NCBI RefSeq assembly: GCF_001305515.1
Contig: NZ_LJYW01000001.1
Span: 4,385,033-4,449,032 of the forward strand
Length of the DNA stretch: 64,000 nt
DNA from: Prosthecodimorpha hirschii
Lineage (GTDB): Bacteria; Pseudomonadota; Alphaproteobacteria; Rhizobiales; Ancalomicrobiaceae
Direction of reading: 5' to 3'
Position numbers and translations under genes: made by a program. The notes beneath the pieces were generated by a model. It did not search any database and was not told the origin of the DNA. It saw only the letters and a list, made by a program, of their open reading frames with translations. Below, piece by piece: positions 1 through 10,228 of this stretch (within the stretch, counting starts at the first letter, position 1; each line of letters begins with the position of its first letter).

Positions 1-110
1 AGGTGTTCCAGGCGCTGCCCTATGTGCTAACGGTGGTGCTGCTGGCCGGCTTCATCGGCCGCGCCATCCCGCCGCGGGCCTCCGGCGTCCCCTACACGAA
101 GGACCGCTGA
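1..110 (+). CDS. C-terminal end of an ABC transporter permease, probably nucleoside importer (partial)
   Basis: Only the last 35 or so residues are inside the window; the gene begins upstream. The visible part is a hydrophobic helix (LPYVLTVVLLAGFIGRA) followed by a short polar tail ending in YTKDR and TGA at 108-110. This ending, placed 2 bp before cdd and a full set of nucleoside phosphorylase genes, resembles the second permease of Bmp/Nup-type nucleoside ABC importers, which often head such operons in alphaproteobacteria. The family call rests on context and on the tail, so the substrate is an inference. Confidence 0.6.
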   Translation, partial: VFQALPYVLTVVLLAGFIGRAIPPRASGVPYTKDR

Positions 111-112
111 TC

Positions 113-532
113 ATGCCGCAATCGGCCGTCGCGCTCGAGGCCCTGTTCGCCGCCGCCGCCGCCGCGCGTGCCCGTGCCTATGCGCCCTATTCGCGCTTCC
201 TGGTCGGCGCCGCCATCCGCGACGGCGACGGCCGCATCCATGCCGGCTGCAATGTCGAGAACGCCGCCTATCCGCTCGGCACCTGCGCGGAGGCCGGCGC
301 CATCGCCGCCATGGTGCTGGCCGGCGCGACCGAGATCGCCGAGATCGCCGTGGTCGGCGGCCCCGAGCACGGCGCGGAACTGCTCTGCCCGCCCTGCGGC
401 GGCTGCCGGCAGAAGATCCGGGAATTCGGCGGGCTGACCGCCCGGGTCCATCTGCGCGAGGCCGATGGCCGGATCCGGACCTTGACCCTCGACGAACTGT
501 TGCCGATCTCCTTCGGACCCGAGCATCTGTGA
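113..532 (+). CDS. cdd: Cytidine deaminase
   Basis: This 139-residue protein is the size of the small homotetrameric cytidine deaminases, which convert cytidine and deoxycytidine to uridine and deoxyuridine in the cytoplasm. The substrate-binding segment is GCNVENAAYP at residues 45-54. The zinc site is visible as C58-A-E60 (the Glu being the catalytic proton shuttle) and PCGGCRQ, giving C95 and C98. The ATG lies 2 bp after the permease stop codon, so translation is probably coupled. The product uridine feeds the downstream phosphorylases and, in this neighbourhood, the uracil catabolic genes at 4.7-9.4 kb. Confidence 0.95.
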   Translation: MPQSAVALEALFAAAAAARARAYAPYSRFLVGAAIRDGDGRIHAGCNVENAAYPLGTCAEAGAIAAMVLAGATEIAEIAVVGGPEHGAELLCPPCGGCRQKIREFGGLTARVHLREADGRIRTLTLDELLPISFGPEHL

Positions 533-557
533 CGCTCCACCCCGCACCGGTTCAGCC

Positions 558-1379
558 ATGACCCCGCACGAACTCGCCGCCGTCATCCGAGACTGGGCGC
601 CCGCCGCGCCCGCACCGAAGGTCGCGATCGTGCTCGGATCCGGCCTGTCGGGCCTCGCCGACGCGGTCGCGGATGCCGCCCGCATCGCCTATGCCGACCT
701 GCCGGGCTTTCCGCGCACCGGCGTCTCCGGCCATAGCGGCGCACTGGTGCTCGGCCGGCTCGCCGGCGTGCCGGTCGCCGTCATGGCCGGTCGGGCGCAC
801 TATTACGAATCCGGCCGGGCGGACGTGATGGAACCGGCGATCGCGACCCTGAAGGCGCTCGGCGCCGACACGCTGATCCTGACCAATGCGGCCGGCTCGC
901 TCGACGAGGCCATGCCGCCCGGCACGCCGATGCTGATCGCCGACCATATCGCGCTCGGTCCCAACCCGCTGATCGGCCGGGAGGGCGACGCGCGCTTCGT
1001 CAACATGGTCGACGCCTGGGATCCCGAACTGCGCGCGCTCGCCCATGCCCGGGCGAAGGCGCTCGACATTCCGCTCGGCGAGGGCGTCTATCTGTGGTTC
1101 ACCGGCCCGTCCTTCGAGACCCCGGCCGAGATCCGCATGGCGCGCCGGCTCGGCGCCGACGCGGTCGGCATGTCGACGGTTCCGGAGGCGATCCTTGCCC
1201 GCTATCATGGTCTCAGGCTGCTCGGCCTCTCGATGATCACCAATCTCGGGGCCGGGATGACCGGCCGCCCGCTCTCCCACGAGGAGACCAAGGCCGAGGC
1301 GGCGCGTGGCGCGGACCGGTTCCGCACGCTCCTTCTCGCCATCCTGGCCGATCTGGCCGGCCCGACCGGAGGCGCCTGA
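558..1379 (+). CDS. Purine nucleoside phosphorylase (trimeric PNP/MTAP family)
   Basis: The protein has 273 residues, the usual length for the trimeric class I purine nucleoside phosphorylases that split inosine and guanosine (and deoxy forms) with phosphate. The phosphate-binding loop is IVLGSGLSG near residue 25, followed by a GHSGALVLG segment, the base-region LTNAAGSL, and GPSFETPAEIRMARRLGAD with the VGMST methionine segment near residues 180-205. The conserved Asn of the base pocket is in SMITNLGAG. The gene sits between cdd and deoC and supplies (deoxy)ribose 1-phosphate to DeoB. It differs from the hexameric DeoD family. The symbol is left open because names vary between punA and xapA. 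Confidence 0.93.
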   Translation: MTPHELAAVIRDWAPAAPAPKVAIVLGSGLSGLADAVADAARIAYADLPGFPRTGVSGHSGALVLGRLAGVPVAVMAGRAHYYESGRADVMEPAIATLKALGADTLILTNAAGSLDEAMPPGTPMLIADHIALGPNPLIGREGDARFVNMVDAWDPELRALAHARAKALDIPLGEGVYLWFTGPSFETPAEIRMARRLGADAVGMSTVPEAILARYHGLRLLGLSMITNLGAGMTGRPLSHEETKAEAARGADRFRTLLLAILADLAGPTGGA

Positions 1380-1380
1380 C

Positions 1381-2163
1381 ATGCCCGAAACCGTCCGCCT
1401 CGCCGCCATCGCGGCCCGCGCCCTGCCGCTCGTGGACCTGACCGACCTCGGCGAGGCCTCAACGCCGGCCGCCGTCGACGCGCTCGTCGACCGGGCCTCG
1501 ACGCCGTTCGGGCCGGTCGCGGCGGTCTGCCTCTGGCCGCGCTTCGTCGCCCGCGCCCGGGCGCGGCTCGATGCGGCGAGCCCGATCAAAATCGCCACGG
1601 TGGTCAATTTCCCGGACGGCGGCACCGACCGGGCCGCAGTCGTCGCCGAGACCGAGGCGGCGCTGCGCGACGGCGCCGACGAGATCGATCTGGTGCTGCC
1701 CTATCGCGCGCTGATGGCCGGCGATGTGGCGGCCGCCGAGGCGATGATCGCGGCCGTGCGCGCGCTGTTTCCGCCGCCGCCGGTCCGGCTCAAGGTGATC
1801 CTGGAGACCGGCCGGCTCGTCGACCCGGCGCTGATCCGCCAGGCCGCCGACCTTGCCATCGCGGCCGGGGCCGACTTCATCAAGACCTCGACCGGCAAGG
1901 TCGACGTCAACGCGACGCCGGAGGCCGCCGAGATCATGCTGCAGGCGATCTGGGACGCCGGCCGGCCCTGCGGCTTCAAGGCGGCGGGCGGCATCCGCAC
2001 AACGGAAGATGCCGGTCACTATCTGGACATCGCCGACCGCATCCTCGGCCCCGACTGGGTCGCGCCGGCCACCTTCCGCTTCGGGGCGAGCGGCCTGCTC
2101 GACGATCTCCTCGCCCGGCTCGGCGGCACTGCCGCCGCGGCCGGCCAGCCTGCCTCCTATTGA
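1381..2163 (+). CDS. deoC: Deoxyribose-phosphate aldolase
   Basis: This 260-residue class I aldolase splits 2-deoxyribose 5-phosphate into glyceraldehyde 3-phosphate and acetaldehyde. Its size and motifs match the E. coli-like DeoC branch. The Schiff-base lysine is K168 in [17 protein letters not shown] and the second active-site lysine is K200 in [14 protein letters not shown]; the conserved aspartate lies in [12 protein letters not shown]. The frame is open further upstream, but the ATG at 1381 is directly after the PNP stop codon (one base between) and gives the family's normal N-terminus, so I chose it. It is the last step of deoxynucleoside degradation encoded by this operon. Confidence 0.95.
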   Translation: MPETVRLAAIAARALPLVDLTDLGEASTPAAVDALVDRASTPFGPVAAVCLWPRFVARARARLDAASPIKIATVVNFPDGGTDRAAVVAETEAALRDGADEIDLVLPYRALMAGDVAAAEAMIAAVRALFPPPPVRLKVILETGRLVDPALIRQAADLAIAAGADFIKTSTGKVDVNATPEAAEIMLQAIWDAGRPCGFKAAGGIRTTEDAGHYLDIADRILGPDWVAPATFRFGASGLLDDLLARLGGTAAAAGQPASY

Positions 2164-2173
2164 GGTCGCCGCC

Positions 2174-3487
2174 ATGCTGCCGCAGGAAGTGATCCGAAAG
2201 AAGCGCGAGGGCGCCACGCTGAGCGAGGCCGAGATCGCCTTCATGGTCGCCGGCCTGACCGACGGCTCGATCACGGAGGGCCAGATCGCGGCCTTCGCGA
2301 TGGCGGTGTTCTTCCGCGGCATGACCCTTCCCGAGCGCGTCGCGCTGACCCGCGCCATGACCGGATCGGGCACCGTGCTGGCCTGGGACCTGCCCGGGCC
2401 GGTGCTCGACAAGCATTCCTCCGGCGGCGTCGGCGACAATGTCTCGCTGATGCTGGCCCCGATGGTCGCCGCCTGCGGCGGCTTCGTGCCGATGATTTCG
2501 GGGCGCGGCCTCGGCCATACCGGCGGCACGCTCGACAAGCTCGACGCCATCCCGGGCTATGTCAGCCAGCCCGACAGCGCCACCTTCACCCGAACTGTGC
2601 GCACGGTCGGCACCGCGATCATCGGCCAGACCCCCGACCTCGCCCCGGCGGACCGGCGCTTCTACGCCATCCGCGACGTGACCGCGACGGTCGAATCGAT
2701 CGACCTGATCACCGCCTCGATCCTGTCGAAGAAGCTCGCCGCCGGCCTCGAGGGCCTGGTGCTCGACGTGAAATGGGGCAACGGCGCCTTCATGGCGAGC
2801 TTCGCGGCGGCTGGGGGGCTCGCCGAGAGCCTCGTCGCGGTCGCCAACGGTGCCGGCCTCGCCACCACGGCGCTGCTGACCGACATGAACCAGCCGCTCG
2901 CCCCGGCCGCCGGCAATGCGGTCGAGGTCCGCCACGCGATCGACTTCCTGACCCGGCGCCGGCGCGACGCGCGCGTCGAGGCGGTCACGGTCGAACTCGG
3001 CATCGAGATGCTGATGACCGGCGGCCTTGCGACCGACCGGGATGCCGCGCAGGCGCGTCTCGTCCGCACGCTCGACGACGGCAGCGCGGCGGAGCGCTTC
3101 GCCCGCATGGTCGCCGCGCTCGGCGGACCGAGCGATCTGGTCGAGCGCCCCGGCGACCATCTCGCCCGGGCCGCGGTCGAGATCGCCGTCGAGGCGCCGG
3201 AGGCCGGCATCGTCGCGGCGATCGACACCCGCGCGGTCGGCGTCGCCGTGATCGAACTCGGCGGCGGCCGGATGCGCGCCGCCGATGCCATCGACCCGAC
3301 GGTCGGCTTCACCGAACTGGCCGGCCTCGGCGCGTCCGTCGGGCCCGGCCAGCCGCTGGCGCGCGTCCATGCCCGTGACGCCGCCGCCGCCGCACGCGCG
3401 GCCGCCGCCGTGCGGGCCGCCTACCGCGTCGGCACGGAGGCGCCGGCCGCCGATCCGGTCGTCGCCGCGCGCATCGGGGCGCCGTGA
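2174..3487 (+). CDS. deoA: Thymidine phosphorylase
   Basis: The 437-residue product is the length of bacterial thymidine phosphorylase, which splits thymidine and deoxyuridine to base plus deoxyribose 1-phosphate. It starts [17 protein letters not shown], with the helical N-terminal domain typical of the nucleoside phosphorylase II family. The phosphate-binding signature is seen in [18 protein letters not shown], followed by [20 protein letters not shown]. The start at 2174 is chosen over an open upstream extension that overlaps deoC in another frame. The stop overlaps the deoB start by one base (TGATG), which suggests coupled translation. The released uracil could enter the uracil catabolic pathway encoded downstream. 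Confidence 0.95.
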   Translation: MLPQEVIRKKREGATLSEAEIAFMVAGLTDGSITEGQIAAFAMAVFFRGMTLPERVALTRAMTGSGTVLAWDLPGPVLDKHSSGGVGDNVSLMLAPMVAACGGFVPMISGRGLGHTGGTLDKLDAIPGYVSQPDSATFTRTVRTVGTAIIGQTPDLAPADRRFYAIRDVTATVESIDLITASILSKKLAAGLEGLVLDVKWGNGAFMASFAAAGGLAESLVAVANGAGLATTALLTDMNQPLAPAAGNAVEVRHAIDFLTRRRRDARVEAVTVELGIEMLMTGGLATDRDAAQARLVRTLDDGSAAERFARMVAALGGPSDLVERPGDHLARAAVEIAVEAPEAGIVAAIDTRAVGVAVIELGGGRMRAADAIDPTVGFTELAGLGASVGPGQPLARVHARDAAAAARAAAAVRAAYRVGTEAPAADPVVAARIGAP

Positions 3488-4701
3488 TGGCCCGCGCCTT
3501 CCTGTTCATCCTGGATTCCTTCGGCATCGGCGGGGCACCCGACGCCGCGGCCTATGGCGATGCCGGCGCCGACACGCTCGGCCATATCGCCGAGGCCGCC
3601 GCCCGCGGCGCGGCCGACCGGCCGGACCTGCGCGCCGGGCCGCTGCGCCTGCCGCGGCTCGACCGGCTCGGCCTCGGCGCGGCGGCGGAGGCCTCGACCG
3701 GGCGCCGGCCGCCTGGGCTCGACGGGAGCGCCGATCTCGGCCGCTGGGCGGTCGGCGTCGAAAGCTCGAAGGGCAAGGACACGCCGTCGGGCCATTGGGA
3801 GTTGGCCGGCGTGCCGGTCACCTTCGACTGGGGCTATTTCCCGACGACCGTGCCGGCCTTCCCGCCGGAGCTGGTCGCCGACCTGATCCGCCGCGGCGGC
3901 CTGCCGGGCATCCTCGGCGACTGCCACGCCTCGGGCACCGCAATCCTCGACCGGCTCGGCGAAGAGCATCTGCGCACAGGCCGGCCGATCGTCTACACCT
4001 CGGCCGATTCCGTCCTGCAGATCGCCGCGCACGAGACCCATTTCGGGCTCGACCGGCTCTACGACCTGTGCCGGATCGCCCGCGGCCTGTGCGATCCGCT
4101 CGGCATCGGCCGGGTCATCGCACGGCCCTTCGTCGGCGAGACGGCCGGACATTTCACGCGCACCGGCAACCGGCGCGACTATGCCGTGCCGCCGCCGGAA
4201 CCCACCCTGCTCGACCGCGCCGCGGCCGCCGGCCGGCAGGTGATCGCGGTCGGCAAGATCTCGGACATCTTCGCCGGCTCGGGCGTCACCCGCGCCGTCA
4301 AGGCCTCCGGCCACGACGCCCTGTTCGAAGCCGCGCTCGGCACGCTGGAGACCGCGCGCGACGGCGACTTTGTGTTGGTCAATTTCGTCGATTTCGACAC
4401 GCTCTACGGCCACCGCCGCGATGTCGCCGGCTATGCGGCGGCGCTGGAGGCCTTCGACGCGAAGCTGCCGGCCTTCCTCGACCGGATGGCCGCCGGCGAT
4501 CTCCTGGTGCTGACCGCCGACCACGGCTGCGACCCGACCTGGCCCGGCACCGACCACACCCGCGAGCAGGTCCCGGTGCTGGCCTATGGTCCCGGCCTCA
4601 CGCCCGAGGGCTACGGCCGCCGCGGCTTCGCCGATGTCGGCGAGACGCTTGCCGCCCATCTGGGACTGGCGCCCGGCCGGCACGGCGCGGCGATGTGGTG
4701 A
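3487..4701 (+). CDS. deoB: Phosphopentomutase
   Basis: A 404-residue alkaline-phosphatase-superfamily mutase that interconverts (deoxy)ribose 1-phosphate and 5-phosphate with bound manganese ions. Metal-ligand motifs are visible: D10 in [10 protein letters not shown], the catalytic threonine region [10 protein letters not shown], and the C-terminal DTLYGHRRD and [19 protein letters not shown] segments. The [12 protein letters not shown] segment near residue 97 is characteristic of DeoB. An in-frame GTG one codon earlier (3484) is possible, but ATG at 3487 overlaps the deoA stop by one base and is preferred. It links the phosphorylases to DeoC and central metabolism and closes the plus-strand operon. 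Confidence 0.95.
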   Translation: MARAFLFILDSFGIGGAPDAAAYGDAGADTLGHIAEAAARGAADRPDLRAGPLRLPRLDRLGLGAAAEASTGRRPPGLDGSADLGRWAVGVESSKGKDTPSGHWELAGVPVTFDWGYFPTTVPAFPPELVADLIRRGGLPGILGDCHASGTAILDRLGEEHLRTGRPIVYTSADSVLQIAAHETHFGLDRLYDLCRIARGLCDPLGIGRVIARPFVGETAGHFTRTGNRRDYAVPPPEPTLLDRAAAAGRQVIAVGKISDIFAGSGVTRAVKASGHDALFEAALGTLETARDGDFVLVNFVDFDTLYGHRRDVAGYAAALEAFDAKLPAFLDRMAAGDLLVLTADHGCDPTWPGTDHTREQVPVLAYGPGLTPEGYGRRGFADVGETLAAHLGLAPGRHGAAMW

Positions 4702-4755
4702 TCGCCCCGGCGCGGGCCTCGCCGCCGCGCGCGGGTCGGTCTCCTAAGAAACGGC

Positions 4756-6027
4756 TCAGAACACCGTGCCGTCGCTGTCGATGATGATCGGCGGGCTGCC
4801 GTCCGGGCGCTTCTCGCGCGCGATGCGGCGGCCGGCCGACCAGGTGCCGCCTTCCAGCACGCAGGCGAGCGGGAAGGTCTGCGCGGTGCGCGACAGGCGC
4901 TTGCGCACGCCCTCGGCGATCTGGTCGAGCAGCGCCACGGTCAGCCCGCGCCATTCGACCACGAATTCGGATTCCGGCTTCTGCGGCCGGCGCAAAGCGG
5001 TCGGGTCGCGCGGCTTCAGGAGCCCCATGTCGATGAACAGGCCGCCGTTGCGGTATTCGGCGAGGCCCGTCAGCCCGTCGAGATCGGTCACCGTCATGCC
5101 CGACCAGACCAGCGGCTCGATCAGCGAATAGGCCAGCCATTGCGACAGCTTGTGCAGCGGCAGCAGGCCGTCGGAGGCGTCGCCGGCGATCACCTTCGGG
5201 TGCTTCCAGGTGTCGCCGAGCGCCACGTCGCCCATCATGTAGCGGCCCGGCCAGATCGAGCCGAGCGATTCGAGCAGCACCTCCAGGATCACCGGCGCGC
5301 CGATCTTGCCGGTGCCGGTGGCCTGGCGGATCAGCATGTCGACCATGCCGCCGGGGCGGATGCCGTCGGGCGCGGAGAACACGTCCGGCCGCTCCTGCAT
5401 GGCGTTGCCGAGCCGGTTCAGGAGGCCGAGCCGGCCTTCCAGCCCGATCAGCGGGTTGCCGTTGGAGACCTGGAAGCCGTCGGCCAGTTCCTCGTAGGTC
5501 AGGCCGGCGAGCGCGCGGGCGTCGGCGCGCAGCGGATCGTAGGGGTCGCTCGAGAAGGCGCCGCTGGTGAACATCACCAGGCTGGCGATGGCCAGGCCCT
5601 CGGAGCGCGAGAAGGTCTCGCCGGTCGCCGATTCCGCATAGGCCCATTTGGTGCCGGCGCCGGCATCGAGCAGCACCGAGACGAAGGCCAGATCGAAGGC
5701 GGCGCGGCCGAGCTCGACCGGATCGCGCCAGTCGCGCGTGCCGGCGATCATGCCCCAGCGGTCGAACTCGCCGAGCTCGAAATGCCGCCAGCGCGAATGC
5801 GGCGGCACGCCGAGATTGGGGTAGTTGGAGCGGATCACCCTGAGGACGAAGTCCGAGGTCGGGTCGAGCCGGCTCATGTCGACGGTGAAATTGTCCAACC
5901 GATCGGATTGACCGTAGGAGAGGAGCTGGGCGGCGCGTTCGCGCACGGCGCGGGCGGAGAGCAGCTTGCGGCCGACGATATTGAGCCGCTCCTTGGGGAT
6001 CGAAGACGTGATCTTCGTATTGGTCAT
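4756..6027 (-). CDS. DUF1688 family protein, Urc4/Urg3-type uracil catabolism protein
   Basis: The 423-residue product matches the DUF1688 family in length and in landmarks such as RLDNFTVDMSRLDP, IRSNYPNLGVPPHSRWRHF, TGETFSRSEGLAIAS and the C-terminal half with PRDPTALRRPQ. In yeasts and Aspergillus members are called Urc4 or Urg3 and are needed for use of uracil as nitrogen source; the exact reaction is not settled. The call is strengthened by its neighbours: a GTP cyclohydrolase II homologue (Urc1) upstream on the same strand and a divergent uracil phosphoribosyltransferase (Urc6-like). The ATG at 6027 is preceded by AGGAA at a normal distance. No signal peptide is visible, so a cytoplasmic location is likely. 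Confidence 0.85.
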   Translation of the reverse strand: MTNTKITSSIPKERLNIVGRKLLSARAVRERAAQLLSYGQSDRLDNFTVDMSRLDPTSDFVLRVIRSNYPNLGVPPHSRWRHFELGEFDRWGMIAGTRDWRDPVELGRAAFDLAFVSVLLDAGAGTKWAYAESATGETFSRSEGLAIASLVMFTSGAFSSDPYDPLRADARALAGLTYEELADGFQVSNGNPLIGLEGRLGLLNRLGNAMQERPDVFSAPDGIRPGGMVDMLIRQATGTGKIGAPVILEVLLESLGSIWPGRYMMGDVALGDTWKHPKVIAGDASDGLLPLHKLSQWLAYSLIEPLVWSGMTVTDLDGLTGLAEYRNGGLFIDMGLLKPRDPTALRRPQKPESEFVVEWRGLTVALLDQIAEGVRKRLSRTAQTFPLACVLEGGTWSAGRRIAREKRPDGSPPIIIDSDGTVF

Positions 6028-6224
6028 GAACGGTTCCTGGACGCGATACGCGGGACGGCGGCGGCTGACGGATGAGGGTCGGACAACTGACGGGCGGAGA
6101 GACGGCGGCGCGCCGGGACGGGCGCGGATCGAGGCGGCGAGACAGCCATGCGATCAAGGCTGCAGCGTGGCCCAGCGGCGGATCGGGGCGCGCAGCGCTC
6201 GTCGCCTGCGCGTCCCGCGGTCGG

Positions 6225-7484
<1,260 letters not shown>

Positions 7485-7831
7485 CGTCGCGACCGACCCC
7501 GGGATGGGGCTCTCCTGAGGAAACGACCAGATTGCACCATCAAGGTTAAGGATCAAACAACTTTCCATGACGATTGATCACGACGGCCGGAGCCTGGGTC
7601 GCGCGGCGAGCACCCGGTGCCGGTGCCAAGAGAGCGGCAGTATCCGGCGCCGATCGATTGCCCGCCGGGCTGCCGTCAACTATGCCAGTTCCTGAAGACG
7701 ACGCACCGGACCGGGCCGGCGCAGCGCCCGGCGACGCGGCAGGCGCGGTGGATTGCCGACGATTCGCGATTGCGCAGGCCGTGGCGTCGTTTAGGGTCGG
7801 CGGCAGGACAATCGGGCGCGAGGAGCGAGGC
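7485..7831. promoter_or_regulatory. Divergent intergenic region between the urc1-like and upp genes
   Basis: These 347 bases separate two divergent transcription units of the same proposed pathway, so they must hold both promoters. The stretch around 7540-7575 is clearly lower in GC than its surroundings (it contains AAGGTTAAGGATCAAACAAC) and is the likeliest promoter area. I see no clear palindromic operator and no regulator gene next to it. If the start codon of the cyclohydrolase homologue is really at 7568, part of this region is coding. Confidence 0.4.
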
Positions 7832-8467
7832 ATGCACCAGGACGGCGTGACCGTCATCGACCATCCGCTGGTCAGCCACAAGCTGACGCTGATGCGCGAC
7901 AAGGAGACCTCGACCAAGAGCTTCCGCCAGCTGCTGCGCGAGATCGCGCTGCTGCTCTGCTACGAGGCGACCCGCGATCTCGAACTGACCCTGGTCGAGA
8001 TCGAGACGCCGCTGACCAAGATGATGGCGCCCAAGATCGCCGGCAAGAAGCTCGTCTTCGTGCCGATCCTGCGCGCCGGCATGGGGCTCCTCGAAGGCAT
8101 GCTGGAGCTGGTGCCGTCGGCCCGCATCGCCCATATCGGCCTCTACCGCGATCCGAAGACGCTGGTCGCGGTCGAATACTATTTCAAGGCGCCGGAGGAT
8201 ATCGGCGACCGGCTGGTCATCGTGCTCGACCCGATGCTGGCGACCGCCAATTCGGCCGTCGCCGCGGTCGAGCGGCTGAAGGAGCGCGGCGCCCGGAACA
8301 TCCGCTTCGTCTGCCTGCTCGCCGCCCCGGAGGGCATCGCCCATATGCGCGACGCGCATCCGGACGTGCACATCTATTGCGCGGCGATCGACGAGCGGCT
8401 GAACGAGAAGGGCTACATCATGCCCGGCCTCGGCGATGCCGGCGACCGCATGTACGGCACCAAGTGA
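7832..8467 (+). CDS. upp: Uracil phosphoribosyltransferase (Upp / Urc6-like)
   Basis: The 211-residue protein has the standard UPRT length and makes UMP from uracil and PRPP. It begins [20 protein letters not shown], the usual opening of the family, behind an AGGAGCGAGG ribosome-binding site; the frame is open further upstream but that part shows no homology features. The PRPP-binding loop reads [12 protein letters not shown], where most relatives have ATG followed by G or N, so one loop glycine is alanine. The uracil-binding end is intact as [18 protein letters not shown]. Its position opposite the Urc1/Urc4 homologues suggests that it supplies the phosphoribosylated substrate for ring opening, besides simple salvage. 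Confidence 0.93.
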   Translation: MHQDGVTVIDHPLVSHKLTLMRDKETSTKSFRQLLREIALLLCYEATRDLELTLVEIETPLTKMMAPKIAGKKLVFVPILRAGMGLLEGMLELVPSARIAHIGLYRDPKTLVAVEYYFKAPEDIGDRLVIVLDPMLATANSAVAAVERLKERGARNIRFVCLLAAPEGIAHMRDAHPDVHIYCAAIDERLNEKGYIMPGLGDAGDRMYGTK

Positions 8468-8489
8468 CCGGCGGCGGACGGGGCGGCCG

Positions 8490-9401
8490 GTGATCGTCGG
8501 CTTCGGCACCATCAATGTCGACCTGGTCACCGTGGTGGCGCGCTTCCCGGTGCCCGGCGAGACCGTGAAGGGGCGCGACTACCAGCTTTTCGCCGGCGGC
8601 AAGGGCGCCAACCAGGTGCTCGCCGCGGCGCGGGCCGGCGCCCGCGCCGTCCTGGTCGGGGCAGTCGGGCGCGACGGCTTCGCCGAACCCGCGCTCGCCA
8701 ATCTGAAGGCGGCCTGCGTCGACTGTTCGCGCGTCCGGACCTCGACCTCGCCGACCGGCCTCTACATGATCGCGATCGGCCCGGGCGGCGAGAACCTGAT
8801 GATCGGCGCCAATGCGGCCAATGACACCGCCCGGGCCGCCTGGCTCGACGGCCTGTTCGGCCCCGGCGTGACCTTCGTGACGCAGAATTCGCTCGGCACC
8901 GTGGAGGTCGAGGCCGCCATCGCGATGGCCCGGGCGGCCGGCGCCCGCATCGTCTACAATGCCGCCCCGGCCGAGCCGGTCGCCGAGGCGACCTTCGCGG
9001 CGGCCGACTGGATCATCGTCAACGAGCACGAGGCGCGCCGCTACGGCGAGCTGACCGACCTGCCGGGCGAGCCGGAGGCCTTCTGCCGCGCCGCCGCCGC
9101 CCGATTCGGCCGCAACGTGGTCGCGACCCTGGGTGCGCAGGGGATCGTCGGCGTGGTCGACGGGCGGGCGTTGGCTGCGGCCCCGCCGGCGGTGACCGTG
9201 GTCGACACGACCGGCGCCGGCGATGCCTTCTGCGGATCGCTCGCCGCCGCGCTCGACCGCGGCGAGACCAGCGAGACGGCCCTGCGCCAGGCGGTGGCCG
9301 CCGGCAGCCTCGCCTGCCGGGAAAGCGGCGCGCAGACCAGCTTCCGCGATCTCGCCGAGATCCGCGCCCTGGCGGCGGGCATCGTGCTGCGGCCGCTCTG
9401 A
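8490..9401 (+). CDS. Ribokinase-like PfkB-family sugar kinase
   Basis: A 303-residue PfkB-family kinase. The N-terminal GGKGANQVLAAARAG motif binds the sugar, and VDTTGAGDAFCGSLAAAL near residue 235 carries the catalytic aspartate and anion hole. Overall it is closest in appearance to ribokinases. The proposed start is GTG at 8490, 22 bp after the upp stop codon and preceded by GGACGGGG; no ATG is available near the conserved start VIVGFGTINVD. Cotranscription with upp suggests that it phosphorylates ribose or a ribosylated intermediate released in uracil breakdown. That specificity is inferred; it could equally act on ribose from nucleosides. Confidence 0.85.
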   Translation: MIVGFGTINVDLVTVVARFPVPGETVKGRDYQLFAGGKGANQVLAAARAGARAVLVGAVGRDGFAEPALANLKAACVDCSRVRTSTSPTGLYMIAIGPGGENLMIGANAANDTARAAWLDGLFGPGVTFVTQNSLGTVEVEAAIAMARAAGARIVYNAAPAEPVAEATFAAADWIIVNEHEARRYGELTDLPGEPEAFCRAAAARFGRNVVATLGAQGIVGVVDGRALAAAPPAVTVVDTTGAGDAFCGSLAAALDRGETSETALRQAVAAGSLACRESGAQTSFRDLAEIRALAAGIVLRPL

Positions 9402-9519
9402 GGCCGCCCGGTTGATGCATTCCGGCCACGGTCCGTCCGGACGGTCGAATTCGGCCGAATGGTTTCAGCACTCGTTAGGAGCCGTTCCGTAGCCTCGGCG
9501 CATCGCATCCGGGATCGCC

Positions 9520-10083
9520 ATGCTGCAGGTCGTGCTCCGCTCCATCCTCGTCGGCTGCTTCGCCATCCTCCTGGCGCCTGCGGCGGTCCCGTATCTGGTC
9601 GACGCGCTGTCATGGATCGCCGACCGGCCCGACGGCAGCATCCCGACCGCGGTCGGCTACCGGGCCGAGGAAACCGCCGCGCCGGACCGCGCCCCGGCCC
9701 CGGCCGGGCGGGGCCGCAGCGTATCGCTGAGGGCGGATATCCGCGGCCATTTCGAGGTCGATGCGCGCATCAACGGCACGCCGGTGCCGGTCATGGTCGA
9801 TACCGGGGCGACCTCGGTGGCCCTGCGCTACGAGGATGCCGTGCGGCTCGGCCTGCGTCCGCTGCCCTCCGAATTCGACGTGCCGATCGCGACCGCGAAC
9901 GGCACCACCAAGGCGGCCCGGGTGACGCTCGGCGAGGTGCGAATCGGCGACGTGCGCGTGTCCAAGGTCGAGGCCCTGGTGGTGCCGGCGCGCGCTCTGA
10001 CCACCAACCTGCTCGGCATGAGCTTCATCAAGCGGCTCGGCAAGGTCGAGATGCGCGGCGACCGGCTGCTGCTGGTCGAATGA
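9520..10083 (+). CDS. Membrane-anchored retropepsin-like aspartic protease (clan AA, TIGR02281 type)
   Basis: The 187-residue protein has one N-terminal hydrophobic segment (about residues 5-28), an Ala/Pro linker and then a single retropepsin-like domain. The catalytic triad is VDTGATSVAL with D94-T95-G96, followed by a flap-like region and the closing segment NLLGMSFIKRLGKVEMR, typical of this bacterial single-domain family that works as a dimer. The domain would face the periplasm. Substrates are not known. The gene is monocistronic: 118 bp follow the kinase gene and the next gene has its own signal peptide. Confidence 0.85.
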   Translation: MLQVVLRSILVGCFAILLAPAAVPYLVDALSWIADRPDGSIPTAVGYRAEETAAPDRAPAPAGRGRSVSLRADIRGHFEVDARINGTPVPVMVDTGATSVALRYEDAVRLGLRPLPSEFDVPIATANGTTKAARVTLGEVRIGDVRVSKVEALVVPARALTTNLLGMSFIKRLGKVEMRGDRLLLVE

Positions 10084-10228
10084 GGCGGCGGGCGTCCGAC
10101 GATTGCGTCCAGACCTGAAGCCGGTGCGGCCCTGGCGCCGATGCGGCGCTGGCGCGAGCTTCCTCTTGACGGATGGCGGGCGGTCCGGTTCCGTGCGCTC
10201 CCGCATGTTCGAGCCCGGAACCGGAGCC

